Assembly: GCF_014202315.1 (NCBI RefSeq)
Contig: NZ_JACHGN010000002.1
Location: 93,480-157,479 of the forward strand
Length of the DNA stretch: 64,000 bases
DNA from: Thermocatellispora tengchongensis
GTDB taxonomy: Bacteria > Actinomycetota > Actinomycetes > Streptosporangiales > Streptosporangiaceae
Direction of reading: 5' to 3'
The stretch's first letter is position 1. Every line of letters begins with the position of its first letter. The notes beneath the pieces are model-generated. The model saw only the letters and a list, made by a program, of their open reading frames with translations. It did not search any database and was not told the DNA's origin. The translations under genes were made by a program, and so were the position numbers. Shown here in pieces: positions 1-8,100 of this stretch.

Positions 1-1
1 C

Positions 2-358
2 GTGTACGGCGACGGCCCCATCGCCCAGGCCCTCCGCACGCTCGGCGAGGCACTGGCGTACGAGGTGACCCTGACCACGGCCCCGAGCGCGCCCATCGCC
101 CCCGACACCATCGCACTGATCGTCGCCTCCCACGGCGTCAACGAGCCCCCCGTCCTCCAGGCGGCGCTCCAGGCCGGCGTCCCCTACATCGGCCTGATCG
201 CCAGCCGCGAGCGCGGCGCCGCCGTGGTGTCCGCACTCGACGGCGGAAGCCGCGTCCACACCCCCGCCGGCCTCGACCTACGCGCCCGCACCCCCGCCGA
301 GATCGCCCTGTCCGTCTACGCCGAGATCATCGCGACCCGGCACACGCCGGCGAGCTGA
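2..358 (+). CDS. XdhC/CoxI family protein, C-terminal part (5' end outside window)
   Basis: The 3' end of an XdhC/CoxI-type gene, running in from outside the window. Family members bind and help sulfurate the molybdenum cofactor before its insertion into xanthine- or CO-dehydrogenase-like hydroxylases. The visible 118 residues form the Rossmann-like C-terminal domain: a YGDGPIAQAL nucleotide-loop motif at the start, then ASHGVNEPPVL and PYIGLIASRERG, which match the family's THDxxLDxxxL and AYIGLLGSRR signatures. In the first signature the usual Thr-His-Asp is Ala-Ser-His. The CoxG-like gene that follows fits a molybdenum hydroxylase cluster whose structural genes would lie upstream. Confidence 0.8.
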   Translation: MYGDGPIAQALRTLGEALAYEVTLTTAPSAPIAPDTIALIVASHGVNEPPVLQAALQAGVPYIGLIASRERGAAVVSALDGGSRVHTPAGLDLRARTPAEIALSVYAEIIATRHTPAS

Positions 359-515
359 CATGCCCTCCATCCTGTCGCGCAGGCTGCCCCATCCGACCGG
401 GTCTCCCCTCCGGGAAGTCGTCCCACTCCACAATCCGGGGCGTGTCCGGCGGGCAGATGTTGCCCTTCTGGGCGTGAGCGGGGATTGTCTAGTCTCTGGG
501 GTCTGGGAGGTGGTC

Positions 516-1298
516 ATGAAGGTCGTCGGAAGCGCCCTGGTCGGGGTCGGCAGGCGGCGGTTGTGGGACGCGCTGCTCGATCCGGACGTGCTCGTGCGCA
601 CGATCCCCGGCTGCGAGCGGCTGGAGGCGCTGGGCGGCGACGCGTACCGGATGACGGTGACGGCCGGGGTGGCCTCCATCAAGGGCGTCTATCAGGGCGA
701 GGTCGCGCTGACCGACATGCGCGAGCCCGAGGCGTTCGTGATGAAGGCCGGCGGCCAGGGCGCGCCGGGCACGGTGGACGCGACCGTGAACATCCGCCTC
801 AGCGACGCCGACGGCGGCGGCACGCGGATCGACTACGACGCCGAGGCCGTGGTCGGCGGCATGATCGGCGGCGTCGGCCAGCGGATGCTCACCTCGGTCG
901 CCAAGCGCACCGCCGACGAGTTCTTCACCGCCCTGGAACGCCACCTCACCGAGGAGCCCGTGACCGAGCCCGCCGCCGTCCAGCCCGCCGCCGTCCAGCC
1001 CGCCGCCGTCCAGCCCGCCGCCGTCCAGCCCGCCGCCGTCCAGCCCGCCGCCGTCCAGCCCGCCGCCGAACCCGCCGCCGTCGAGTCCGCCCCGGTCACG
1101 GAGGGGGCCGCCGCGGCGGAGGTCCCGGCGCGGGAGGCCGGGCAGGTGTACGTACGGCCGGCGCCGGAACGCGCGCCCGCCCCGCGCAGTGCCGTGCCCG
1201 CCTGGACGATGCTCGCCGCCTTCGGCATGGGCGCCGGCGTGGCGCTCGGCAGCGCCACCATCGGCTGGCTCCTCGGCCGCGCCACCCGACGCGCCTGA
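516..1298 (+). CDS. CoxG/SRPBCC family protein with repeat linker and C-terminal membrane anchor
   Basis: Start ATG 516 is chosen because GGGAGG lies 5 bases upstream; an in-frame ATG at 360 has no ribosome site. The first ~150 residues are a CO dehydrogenase subunit G (CoxG)/SRPBCC fold (LLDPDVLVRTIPGCE, then VDATVNIRLSD and GGMIGGVGQRML). Next comes a low-complexity linker with six exact PAAVQ units (969-1058) and degenerate copies, then one hydrophobic segment near residues 230-253 ending in Arg-rich GRATRRA. CoxG proteins help recruit or mature CO-dehydrogenase-like enzymes at the membrane; the C-terminal anchor fits that role. It follows XdhC by 157 bp. Confidence 0.82.
   Translation: MKVVGSALVGVGRRRLWDALLDPDVLVRTIPGCERLEALGGDAYRMTVTAGVASIKGVYQGEVALTDMREPEAFVMKAGGQGAPGTVDATVNIRLSDADGGGTRIDYDAEAVVGGMIGGVGQRMLTSVAKRTADEFFTALERHLTEEPVTEPAAVQPAAVQPAAVQPAAVQPAAVQPAAVQPAAEPAAVESAPVTEGAAAAEVPAREAGQVYVRPAPERAPAPRSAVPAWTMLAAFGMGAGVALGSATIGWLLGRATRRA
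969..1058 (+). repeat. 15-bp x 6 in-frame tandem repeat
   Basis: Six consecutive copies of CCCGCCGCCGTCCAG encode PAAVQ six times in the linker of the CoxG-like protein. Two degenerate units (PAAE, PAAVE) follow. Identity between copies at the nucleotide level suggests recent slippage expansion. Confidence 0.9.
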
Positions 1299-1317
1299 CG
1301 GCGTACGTGTGGCCCTT

Positions 1318-1336
1318 GCCCCGCCACGGGCGGGGC
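1318..1336. terminator. Hairpin between convergent genes
   Basis: GCCCCGCC (1318-1325) and GGCGGGGC (1329-1336) pair perfectly around a 3-nt loop, between the convergent coxG-like and marR genes. No T-tract follows, as is common in actinomycetes, so it would act as a bidirectional hairpin terminator. Inferred from position and structure only. Confidence 0.6.
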
Positions 1337-1343
1337 TGAGGCG

Positions 1344-1799
1344 CTAGATGTCCTCTGCCAGGAGGTCGTTGGCGATGGCGAGGCGCTCCAGGATGCGGGC
1401 GAGTGCGGCCCGGTCGGCCGCGTCCAGTGGCGCGGTCAGCTCCTCGTCGAGGGCCGCGGCGGCGGCCGTGGCGGCGTCGAGCAGGCGGACGCCTTCCTCG
1501 GTCAGGTGCAGGCGCTGGCGGCGGCGGTCGGACGGGTCGCGGACCCGCTCGATCGCGCCGCGCGCTTCGAGCTGGTCGGCGAGCAGGACCACCAGACTCG
1601 GCGCGACCCGCATCACGGCGGCCACCTCCAACTGCGACTCGGCGCCCTTGATGCGCAGCGCGCTGAGCAGGGCGACATGCTTGGGCTTCAGTTCGAGGTC
1701 GGCGAGCCGCTCGGCGTAGCGCGCCTCCTGGCCGGCGCCGAGCACACCGAGCCTGAACGAGACGGTGCCGACCGGCGTGCGCGCGCTTCTCTTCGCCAT
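1344..1799 (-). CDS. MarR family transcriptional regulator
   Basis: Winged-helix regulator of about 151 residues starting MAKRSARTPVG. A longer in-frame reading begins at 1847, but ATG 1799 is preferred because the upstream sequence holds the presumed operator. Seen: helix-turn-helix region (KPKHVALLSALRIKGAESQLEVAAVMRVAPSLVVLLADQLEARG) followed by the wing motif RVRDPSDRRRQRLHLTEEG, which is diagnostic for MarR. It is divergent from a small membrane-protein gene, with a palindrome in the shared region, so autoregulation and control of the neighbour are likely. The ligand is unknown. Confidence 0.88.
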   Translation of the reverse strand: MAKRSARTPVGTVSFRLGVLGAGQEARYAERLADLELKPKHVALLSALRIKGAESQLEVAAVMRVAPSLVVLLADQLEARGAIERVRDPSDRRRQRLHLTEEGVRLLDAATAAAAALDEELTAPLDAADRAALARILERLAIANDLLAEDI

Positions 1800-1818
1800 T
1801 CGCAAGATGGTACCGTCC

Positions 1819-1853
1819 CAGAACGATTCACATATTGAATGGTTCACGTTCTG
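1819..1853. promoter_or_regulatory. Nested palindromic operator for the MarR regulator
   Basis: An inner palindrome ATTCA-CATAT-TGAAT (1826-1840) lies within outer arms CAGAACG (1819-1825) and CGTTCTG (1847-1853). The AT-rich, roughly 15-bp inner dyad is typical of MarR dimer sites. It sits between the divergent marR and membrane-protein starts. Binding is inferred. Confidence 0.65.
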
Positions 1854-1876
1854 ACATCATCGTGCGAGGTCTGAAC

Positions 1877-2251
1877 GTGCTGGTGGCGCTGGGTTCAGCG
1901 GCGTTCGGGGTGCTCGCCATGCTGACCCCTGCCGGCTACCCGGGCGTCGCCGGTGGGGTGACCCACGCCGCCACGTTCTTCGCGGCGATGTACGGCGTGC
2001 GCGCCGCGCTCATCGCCGCAGCGGTGATCTGGCTCGTCGCCACCGGCCGCGGGGTGTTCCCCATGCTGGTGCTCGCCGGCGGCGTCCAGGTCGCGGACAT
2101 CCTGGTCGGTGTCGTGAGCGGCCGGCTCGGCATGGTCCCGGGCGCCACGATCGCCGCGGCCGTCCATTTGGGCTCGGCCTGGCTGCTCGGCCGGCGGGAC
2201 CGCCGCCGGCCTGTTGTGGCGCGGACTTGGCCGACCGGTGAGGGCGGCTAG
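1877..2251 (+). CDS. Small multi-pass membrane protein, unknown function
   Basis: GTG 1877 is preferred (GAGG seven bases upstream); GTG 1862 and TTG 1835 are in frame, but 1835 lies inside the palindromic operator. The ~124-residue product is mostly hydrophobic, with about four membrane segments (VLVALGSAAFGVLAML, FFAAMYGVRAALIAAAVIWLV, GVFPMLVLAGGVQVADILVGV, ATIAAAVHLGSAWLLG) and an Arg-rich tail. I do not recognise a specific family with confidence; DUF4267-type small membrane proteins look similar. It is probably controlled by the divergent MarR protein. Confidence 0.6.
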   Translation: MLVALGSAAFGVLAMLTPAGYPGVAGGVTHAATFFAAMYGVRAALIAAAVIWLVATGRGVFPMLVLAGGVQVADILVGVVSGRLGMVPGATIAAAVHLGSAWLLGRRDRRRPVVARTWPTGEGG

Positions 2252-2320
2252 GCACGTGACGGGGGGCGGGGGTGTTACGTGCCCTCGCGGAAGAGGATCT
2301 CTCGGCGTAACGTGGCGAGT

Positions 2321-3223
2321 ATGCGGGAGGCGCGCGCGGAGGATGCCCGGAACCAGGCCAGGCAGCTCATCCGCGACCTTTTGGGCGAGGAGCGGCCCAC
2401 CGTCGCCACGCTGGCCCGGGAGAGCGAGCGGGCGCTCGGGGCCGAGCGGACGCGCCGGTGTCTCGACCTCGTACGCTGGGCGCCGCTGACGCGGCGCTCG
2501 GCGGAGCTGGCCGCGCTGGCCGGGCTGCTGATCGGCACCCGGGAGCTGGGCACCGGCTGGTGGGAGCGGAGCAGGGGCGGCAAGCTGCCCCCGCCCGACG
2601 AGGTGGTGTGGTCGAGCACGGCCATCGAGCCGTGGGTCGATCTCACCGTGCTGGAGATGCTGGCCGCCTGGATCGCCGACGACTCCGCCGACGCCCGGTG
2701 GGGCGGGGCGGTCGGCTCGGTGGACCTCAACTCCTGGCAGGCGGAGGACCGCGTCAGGCTGCCCGCCGGGGTCAAGCCGGGCGAGCGGCTGGTGGTCTCC
2801 TTCGACGCGGGCGGGCGGCTCGACGCCGTCGTGGTGCGCCGCGCCGACGACGGCCTCGGCTCCAACCTCGACTTCTCCTCCCTGCGCTACTCCCGCCCCG
2901 CCGAGGCCCAGTGGAGCTGGGGGGTCGCGGCCGGGCTCGGGCCGCACCCGCTGGAGGGGGAGGACCCCGACCCGTACGCGGCGCAGGTGGACCGGTCCTC
3001 GGCCGACACGCTGCGCTCCTGGGCGCTGCGCCACGGGGCCACCGTGGAGCAGACCGGCGACCCGTGGCGGCGCAAGGGCGAGGTGGTCGCGGCCATCGAG
3101 CGGGTCGACTGGATGTGGCGCAGCGGCGAGTGGTTCGCCTGGTGGCGGGCGGTGTCCGCGCTGGTGGACGGCGACGGGCCGCAGCTCGCGGCGCGCATGG
3201 ACGACATGGACGCCGCCACGTGA
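2321..3223 (+). CDS. Hypothetical protein, Trp-rich, unknown function
   Basis: About 300 residues from ATG 2321; GTG 2279 is an alternative start with a G-rich region upstream. I do not recognise the family. It is soluble, without signal peptide or membrane segment. The N-terminal third is charged and helical (ARNQARQLIRDLLGEER); the rest is rich in Trp (GTGWWER, RVDWMWRSGEWFAWWRA). It stands alone between the MarR-linked membrane protein and hyuA, 100 bp before hyuA, so shared transcription with hyuA is possible but unsupported. Codon use matches the neighbours. Confidence 0.6.
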   Translation: MREARAEDARNQARQLIRDLLGEERPTVATLARESERALGAERTRRCLDLVRWAPLTRRSAELAALAGLLIGTRELGTGWWERSRGGKLPPPDEVVWSSTAIEPWVDLTVLEMLAAWIADDSADARWGGAVGSVDLNSWQAEDRVRLPAGVKPGERLVVSFDAGGRLDAVVVRRADDGLGSNLDFSSLRYSRPAEAQWSWGVAAGLGPHPLEGEDPDPYAAQVDRSSADTLRSWALRHGATVEQTGDPWRRKGEVVAAIERVDWMWRSGEWFAWWRAVSALVDGDGPQLAARMDDMDAAT

Positions 3224-3323
3224 GCGCCGCCCCCGCCGTGGGCGGAAGGTGACGACGTACCCGCGGGTTGTTCGGCAGCGTGTGCCGATTCGGGCCCAGC
3301 AGGCGGATGGGTAGACACGGGAC

Positions 3324-5345
3324 ATGCGCAGCGTCCGTATCGGTGTCGACACCGGGGGAACGTTCACCGACGTGGTCGTGGTGGACGAGCAGACCGGTGA
3401 GATCGTCACGACCAAGACCCCCTCGACACCCGCCGACCCCGCCGAGGGGTTCCTGGCCGGCATCGGGAAGATCCTGCGTGACCGGGCCGGCGCGGACGTG
3501 GCCGGGATCGTGCACGGGACCACCGTGGCCACCAACCAGCTCCTGGAGGACCGCATCGCCGGGCTGGGCTTCGTGACCACCGAGGGCTTCGAGTTCGTAC
3601 TGGAGATCGCCCGGCAGAGCGTGCCCGACGGCTACGGCAACTCCTACTTCTGGGTCAAACCCCCGCGGATCGTGCCGGTGCACCGGGTCAAGACCGTCGG
3701 CGGGCGGCTGGACCACCTCGGGCGCGAGGTGCGGCCGTTCGACGAGGAGGAGGCGGCGCGGGTCGCGCGCTGGTTCCGCGAGCAGGGCATCGACGCCATC
3801 GGGGTCTGCTTCCTGCACTCCTACGCCAACCCGGAGCACGAGCTGCGCATGCGGGACGTACTGGCCCGGGAGCACCCCGGCGCGGTCGTGTCGATCTCCA
3901 GCGACGTGCTGCGCGAGTACCGCGAGTACGAGCGGTCCGTCACCACCCTGGTCGACGCGGCGGTCAAGCCCACCATGCGCCGCTACATCGCCAACCTCTC
4001 CGCCCGGCTGCGGGCGCCGTTCTCGGTGATGAAGAGCAACGGGGGAGTGCTGTCGGCGGCCGAGGTCGTGCACCAGCCGATCACCACCGTGCTGTCGGGC
4101 CCGGCCGCGGGCGCGCTCGGCGCGGCGCTGATCGCCTCCACGGCCGGGCACCCGAGCGTGATCACCCTGGACGGCGGCGGCACGTCCACCGACGTGGCCG
4201 TGGTGGTGGACGGCGAGCCCTCGCTGACCACGGAGGGCAGCGTGGGCCGCTACCCGTGCAAGATCCCCATGATCGACATCGTCACGGTCGGGGCGGGCGG
4301 CGGCTCGGTGGCGTGGATCTCGCCGGAGGGCACGCTCAAGGTCGGCCCGAGGTCCGCGGGTGCCGACCCCGGCCCGCTCTGCTACGGCAAGGGCGGGACC
4401 GAGGTCACCGTCACCGACGCGCACGTCTTCCTCGGCCGGGTGCCGCCGCACCTGCTCGGCGGCGAGATCCCGCTCGACGTCGAGGCGGCCCGCGCGGGGA
4501 TCGAGGGGCTGGCCGCGAAGCTGGGCCTCACCCCCGAGCGCACCGCGACCGGCATCCTGGAGATCAGCGCGTTCAACCAGTGCAACGCGATCCGCCAGAT
4601 CACCGTCCAGCGCGGCCTGGACGTGCGCGACTTCCCGTTGGTCGCCTTCGGCGGCTCCGGGCCGCTGCTGGCCTGCCGCCTGATCGACATCCTCGGCCTG
4701 CCCTCGGTGCTGGTGCCGCCCGATCCGGGCAACGTCTCGGCGTTCGGCCTGCTCACCGTGGACGTCAAGAACGACTACGTGCGTACGCACGTCACCCGGG
4801 ACCTCGACCTGGCCGCCGCGTCCGCGATCTTCGGCGAGCTGGAGGCCCAGGCCGCCGAGGCGCTGGACCGCGAGGGCTTCACCGACCACGTCTACGCCCG
4901 CAGCGCCGACCTGCGCTACTACGGGCAGGCGTACGAGGTGCGCGTGCCCGCGCCGTCCGGGCCGCTGGACGAGAGCTGGCGCCAGGCCGTCGTGGACGCC
5001 TTCCACGAAGCGCACGAGAAGCTGTACGGCTACGGCTACCGGAACGACCCGCGGCACGGCGTCGAATGGGTCAACCTGCGGGTCTCCGGCATCGGCCCGA
5101 TCACCCGCCCCGTGATCCGCCCCCTGACCGGCCCGGCCGCGCCGGGCGAGCCCGGCACCCGCCCGGTGTGCTTCGAGGACGCCCCGGAGCCGGCCCCGAT
5201 CCACCAGCGCGCCGCCCTCGGGCCGGGAACCGTGGTCGCGGGCCCGGCCGTGATCGAGGAGTACGGCTCCACGCTGCCCGTCCATCCCGGCTTCACCGCC
5301 ACCGTCGACGCCTACGGCAACCTGGAGGTCCGCCGTGCCCGCTGA
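3324..5345 (+). CDS. hyuA: Hydantoinase/oxoprolinase family protein, subunit A
   Basis: A 673-residue HyuA-type ATPase. Members use ATP to activate a substrate carbonyl or amide (N-methylhydantoin, 5-oxoproline, acetone or acetophenone carboxylation) with an HyuB partner. Seen: N-terminal actin-fold phosphate loop GVDTGGTFTD (residues 7-16), a second nucleotide motif ITLDGGGTSTDVA near 280, GAGGGSVAWI, and AFGGSGPLLACRLIDILGL near 447. Length is typical of the short, split form. It overlaps hyuB by 11 bp, showing translational coupling. The exact substrate cannot be read from sequence; no amidohydrolase or racemase gene lies beside it. Confidence 0.9.
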   Translation: MRSVRIGVDTGGTFTDVVVVDEQTGEIVTTKTPSTPADPAEGFLAGIGKILRDRAGADVAGIVHGTTVATNQLLEDRIAGLGFVTTEGFEFVLEIARQSVPDGYGNSYFWVKPPRIVPVHRVKTVGGRLDHLGREVRPFDEEEAARVARWFREQGIDAIGVCFLHSYANPEHELRMRDVLAREHPGAVVSISSDVLREYREYERSVTTLVDAAVKPTMRRYIANLSARLRAPFSVMKSNGGVLSAAEVVHQPITTVLSGPAAGALGAALIASTAGHPSVITLDGGGTSTDVAVVVDGEPSLTTEGSVGRYPCKIPMIDIVTVGAGGGSVAWISPEGTLKVGPRSAGADPGPLCYGKGGTEVTVTDAHVFLGRVPPHLLGGEIPLDVEAARAGIEGLAAKLGLTPERTATGILEISAFNQCNAIRQITVQRGLDVRDFPLVAFGGSGPLLACRLIDILGLPSVLVPPDPGNVSAFGLLTVDVKNDYVRTHVTRDLDLAAASAIFGELEAQAAEALDREGFTDHVYARSADLRYYGQAYEVRVPAPSGPLDESWRQAVVDAFHEAHEKLYGYGYRNDPRHGVEWVNLRVSGIGPITRPVIRPLTGPAAPGEPGTRPVCFEDAPEPAPIHQRAALGPGTVVAGPAVIEEYGSTLPVHPGFTATVDAYGNLEVRRAR

Positions 5346-7158
5346 CCCGGTTCTGATCGAGATCGTGGAGGGCACGCTCGCCTCGGTCGAGAAGGAGGTC
5401 GAGACCGCCATCGCGCGCACCGCCAGGTCGCCGATGATCCGCGACGCGCACGACTTCCGCGCCGGCATCCACGACGTACGGCTGCGCAAGCTGACCGGCC
5501 GCTCCTACTCCGCGCTCGTCCAGCCCGTGGTGCGCGACTTCCCGATCGCCGAGATGAACCCCGGCGACGTGTTCTTCCACAACGACGTCTACCTGTCGGA
5601 GGGCGGCATCGGCCACCTGCCCGACCTGTGCGTCACCGTGCCGGTCTTCCACGGCGGCGAGGTGGTCGCGTTCGTCCAGGCGTTCGGCCACCACGACGAC
5701 ATCGGCGGCGCGGTGCCCGGCTCGATGCCCTCGCACGCCACCAGCGTGTTCGAGGAGGGCCTGATGGTCCCGCCGATCAAGCTGTGGGACCGCGGCGTCC
5801 CCAACCGGGCCGCGCTGACCATCATGACCCGCAACTCGCGCATGCCCGACTCGCTCGCCGGCGACCTCGACGCGGAGTGCTCGGCCTGCCTCATGGGCGC
5901 GCGCCGGCTCGGCGAGCTGTTCGACCGGTACGGCCGCGAGGCCGTCGAGGCGTGCTTCGACGCGATCATCGCCAAGACCACCGAGACGTTCCGCCGCGAG
6001 CTGCTGGCCAAGATCCCCGAGGGGACGTACGTGTGGGAGGACTACGCCGAGCACGACGGCGTGGACGAGCCCCGCCTGCACGCCCAGCGGATCACCCTCA
6101 CCGTGGACCACTCGGCCCCCGAGCCGCTGATCATCGACTTCACCGGCACCTCACCGCAGGCCAAGGGCCCGATCAACCACGCGGGCGACTACGCCGACGG
6201 GGTGTTCCTGAAGAAGTGGCTGGCCCCGATCCTGCGCAACCTGGCCGACACGCCGGAGCGGATGGCCGAGCTGGACGTCAACGAGGGCGTCGTCCCCCTG
6301 ATGAAGATGATCTTCCCGGAGAAGGGGACGCTGCTCACCCCGGTCTTCCCCGCCCCGACCAACGCCCGGACCTTCGTCATCCTGCGCCTGCTCGGCGTGC
6401 TCGCCGGCGTCCTGGCCAAGGCCACCGGCGGGCGCATGCCCGCCGACCAGGAGACGATCCGCTACACCGGCGTGTACGGCACCGGCGAGGACGGCGCGCC
6501 GTACCTGATGCGCGAGGTCCTCGGCGGCGGCTCGGGCGGACGCTGGTACGCCGACGGCGAGGACACCATCCACGTCGTGCCCGACTCACGCAACATCCCG
6601 GTGGAGTTCGCCGAGTCGCGCTGGCCGTTCCGGGTGGAGCGCCTCGGCCTCGCCGTGGACAGCGGCGGCCCGGGGATGTACCGCGGCGGCCTGGGCTACG
6701 ACAAGCACATCCGCATGCTCCGCGACGCCTCCTTCATGTCCATCGCCGACCGCTCCATCCTGTCCTGCTGGGGCGTCAACGGCGGCCGCGCCGGCCGTCC
6801 CTTCCTGGTCACCATCGAGGGCCGCGAGATGGACGGCCTGGTGGACGACTCCCCGGTACGCGCCGGCGAGGTGATCAGGATCAGAACCACGGGCGGCGGC
6901 GGCTGGGGCTGCCCGTACGACCGCGACCCGGACCTCGTCGCGGCGGACGTCCGAGACGGCAAGGTCTCGCGAGAGGGCGCGGAATCGGACTACGGCGTGG
7001 TCCTGGACCCCGACGGCGAGGTGGACAAGCCCGCCACCACCGACCTGCGAACCCGCCTCCGCGCCGCACTCCCCGCCAACGCCCCCTTCTTCGACCGCGG
7101 CCCCGGCTACCCCCGCCTGGCCAACGGCCACCCCCACCCGGACGTGGACCTCATCTGA
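5335..7158 (+). CDS. hyuB: Hydantoinase/oxoprolinase family protein, subunit B
   Basis: A 607-residue HyuB-type subunit starting at a GTG that overlaps the end of hyuA. Seen: N-terminal IEIVEGTLASVEKEVETAI, the characteristic FFHNDVYLSEGGIGHLPD and PGSMPSHATSVFEEG segments, and the C-terminal SGGPGMYRGGLGYDK and TTGGGGWGCPYDRDPDLV motifs common to hydantoinase B and acetophenone carboxylase subunits. It forms a heteromeric enzyme with HyuA, probably in the cytoplasm. The C-terminal Asp/Pro-rich stretch is a usual feature. Substrate is unassigned. Confidence 0.9.
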   Translation: MPADPVLIEIVEGTLASVEKEVETAIARTARSPMIRDAHDFRAGIHDVRLRKLTGRSYSALVQPVVRDFPIAEMNPGDVFFHNDVYLSEGGIGHLPDLCVTVPVFHGGEVVAFVQAFGHHDDIGGAVPGSMPSHATSVFEEGLMVPPIKLWDRGVPNRAALTIMTRNSRMPDSLAGDLDAECSACLMGARRLGELFDRYGREAVEACFDAIIAKTTETFRRELLAKIPEGTYVWEDYAEHDGVDEPRLHAQRITLTVDHSAPEPLIIDFTGTSPQAKGPINHAGDYADGVFLKKWLAPILRNLADTPERMAELDVNEGVVPLMKMIFPEKGTLLTPVFPAPTNARTFVILRLLGVLAGVLAKATGGRMPADQETIRYTGVYGTGEDGAPYLMREVLGGGSGGRWYADGEDTIHVVPDSRNIPVEFAESRWPFRVERLGLAVDSGGPGMYRGGLGYDKHIRMLRDASFMSIADRSILSCWGVNGGRAGRPFLVTIEGREMDGLVDDSPVRAGEVIRIRTTGGGGWGCPYDRDPDLVAADVRDGKVSREGAESDYGVVLDPDGEVDKPATTDLRTRLRAALPANAPFFDRGPGYPRLANGHPHPDVDLI

Positions 7159-7211
7159 CCCATCGTGCACTTCCGTGTGCGGAAAGTGACGAACCTGGCT
7201 ACGATGCACGG

Positions 7212-7795
7212 GTGATCCCCCCTCTGTCGGCGTACGCCGACGAGTCCATGCGCATCCCGGCCAGGCTGTATCTCATGGCCGCGATCTCATGGCCGCGGTC
7301 CTGGTCACCCCCACCCGGGCCGACGGCCATCGCGCGGTGCTGCGCGGCCTGCTCTACCGCCGCCAGCGCCGCCTGCACTGGCGCGACGAGAACGACCGCC
7401 GCCGCGCCCACCTCATCACGGCGCTGGCCGCCCTCCGGCTGAGCGGCGTGGTGGTCGTCGCGTCGGGCCTGGACCCGAAGCGGCAGGAGCGCGCCCGCCG
7501 CAAGTGCATGGAACGCCTGCTGTGGGAACTGGGCGCCCGGGGTGTCGGCGAGGTCGTCTTCGAGTCGCGCGGCCGGGGTCTCGATGAGGACGACCGCCGA
7601 GTGGTGGACGTCATGCGCGTGCAGAACTCGGTGTCTCCGCAGCTCAGGGTGCGCTGGCAGGAGGCGGAGCGGGAGCCGCTGATCTGGATCCCCGACATCG
7701 TGGCCGGGGCGGCGTCGCTGGCTACGGCTGGTCAGGAGCGCTTCTGGAAGGAGCTGGGACCCGAGTTGGCGATCGAGCGCTTCGAGCTGAACTGA
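7212..7795 (+). pseudogene. DUF3800-like protein gene, frameshifted by a 14-bp tandem duplication
   Basis: The frame from GTG 7212 opens with PLSAYADESMR, the AYxDES motif of DUF3800 (an RNase H-like fold with conserved acidic residues), and runs to about 7284. The rest (DENDRRRAHLITALAAL, LDEDDRRVVDVM, WIPDIVAGAASLATA) is in another frame, ending at 7795. The break falls exactly where TCTCATGGCCGCG occurs twice, 14 bp apart (7271-7283, 7285-7297). Deleting one copy joins the frames as ...RLYLMAAVLVTP. An internal ATG at 7289 could still yield 168 residues without the DES motif. Probably inactive unless frameshifted in translation. Confidence 0.75.
7271..7298 (+). repeat. 14-bp tandem duplication causing a frameshift
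   Basis: Two adjacent 14-bp units, tctcatggccgcga and tctcatggccgcgg, differ only in the last base. Fourteen is not a multiple of three, so the duplication shifts the frame of the DUF3800-like gene. Confidence 0.9.
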
Positions 7796-7806
7796 CCGCG
7801 GACAAC

Positions 7807-7972
7807 GCGAAGCCCGGGCTCCCGTCGTCCGGCGGTCCACCCGGGCCCACTTCCACTCCCATCGGCGATGGGCGGCACCCTTAGTGTACCCGTCCCGACA
7901 CGGACTGTCACCTGGCAGCGCGAAGCCCAGGCTTCCGTCGTCCGGCGGTCCACCCGGCTCACTTCCACTCCC
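7807..7972. repeat. Two copies of a ~54-bp direct repeat in a gene-free gap
   Basis: The 7796-8100 gap contains no credible gene. It holds two copies of a 53-54 bp element (7807-7860 and 7920-7972), spaced 113 bp start to start. They share GCGAAGCCC, then CGTCGTCCGGCGGTCCACCC and ACTTCCACTCCC, with a few substitutions and one indel. A short hairpin CCCATC-GGC-GATGGG follows the first copy. No transposase or att-like context is visible. Confidence 0.8.
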
Positions 7973-8100
7973 CCCATCAGGAGGCGGCGGGGAAAGGGTA
8001 CCGCGGTGGGGGTGTTGAGGGCGGGGAGATATCGTCGGGGGCAGTCGTGCGGTTCGGGGGCCGGTGGGCTAAGCTCGGCGACCATCACTGGAGGTTGATC

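Noticed and set aside
1895-5489. Very long minus-strand open frames (561 and 905 codons)
   Set aside because: They lie antisense to hyuA and neighbours, show Pro/Arg/His-rich composition from GC codon shadowing, and have no domain. Similar shadows oppose the Liv operon and the antiporter.
7807-7972. Insertion-sequence ends
   Set aside because: The repeats are direct, not inverted, and enclose only ~60 bp without any transposase or target duplication.
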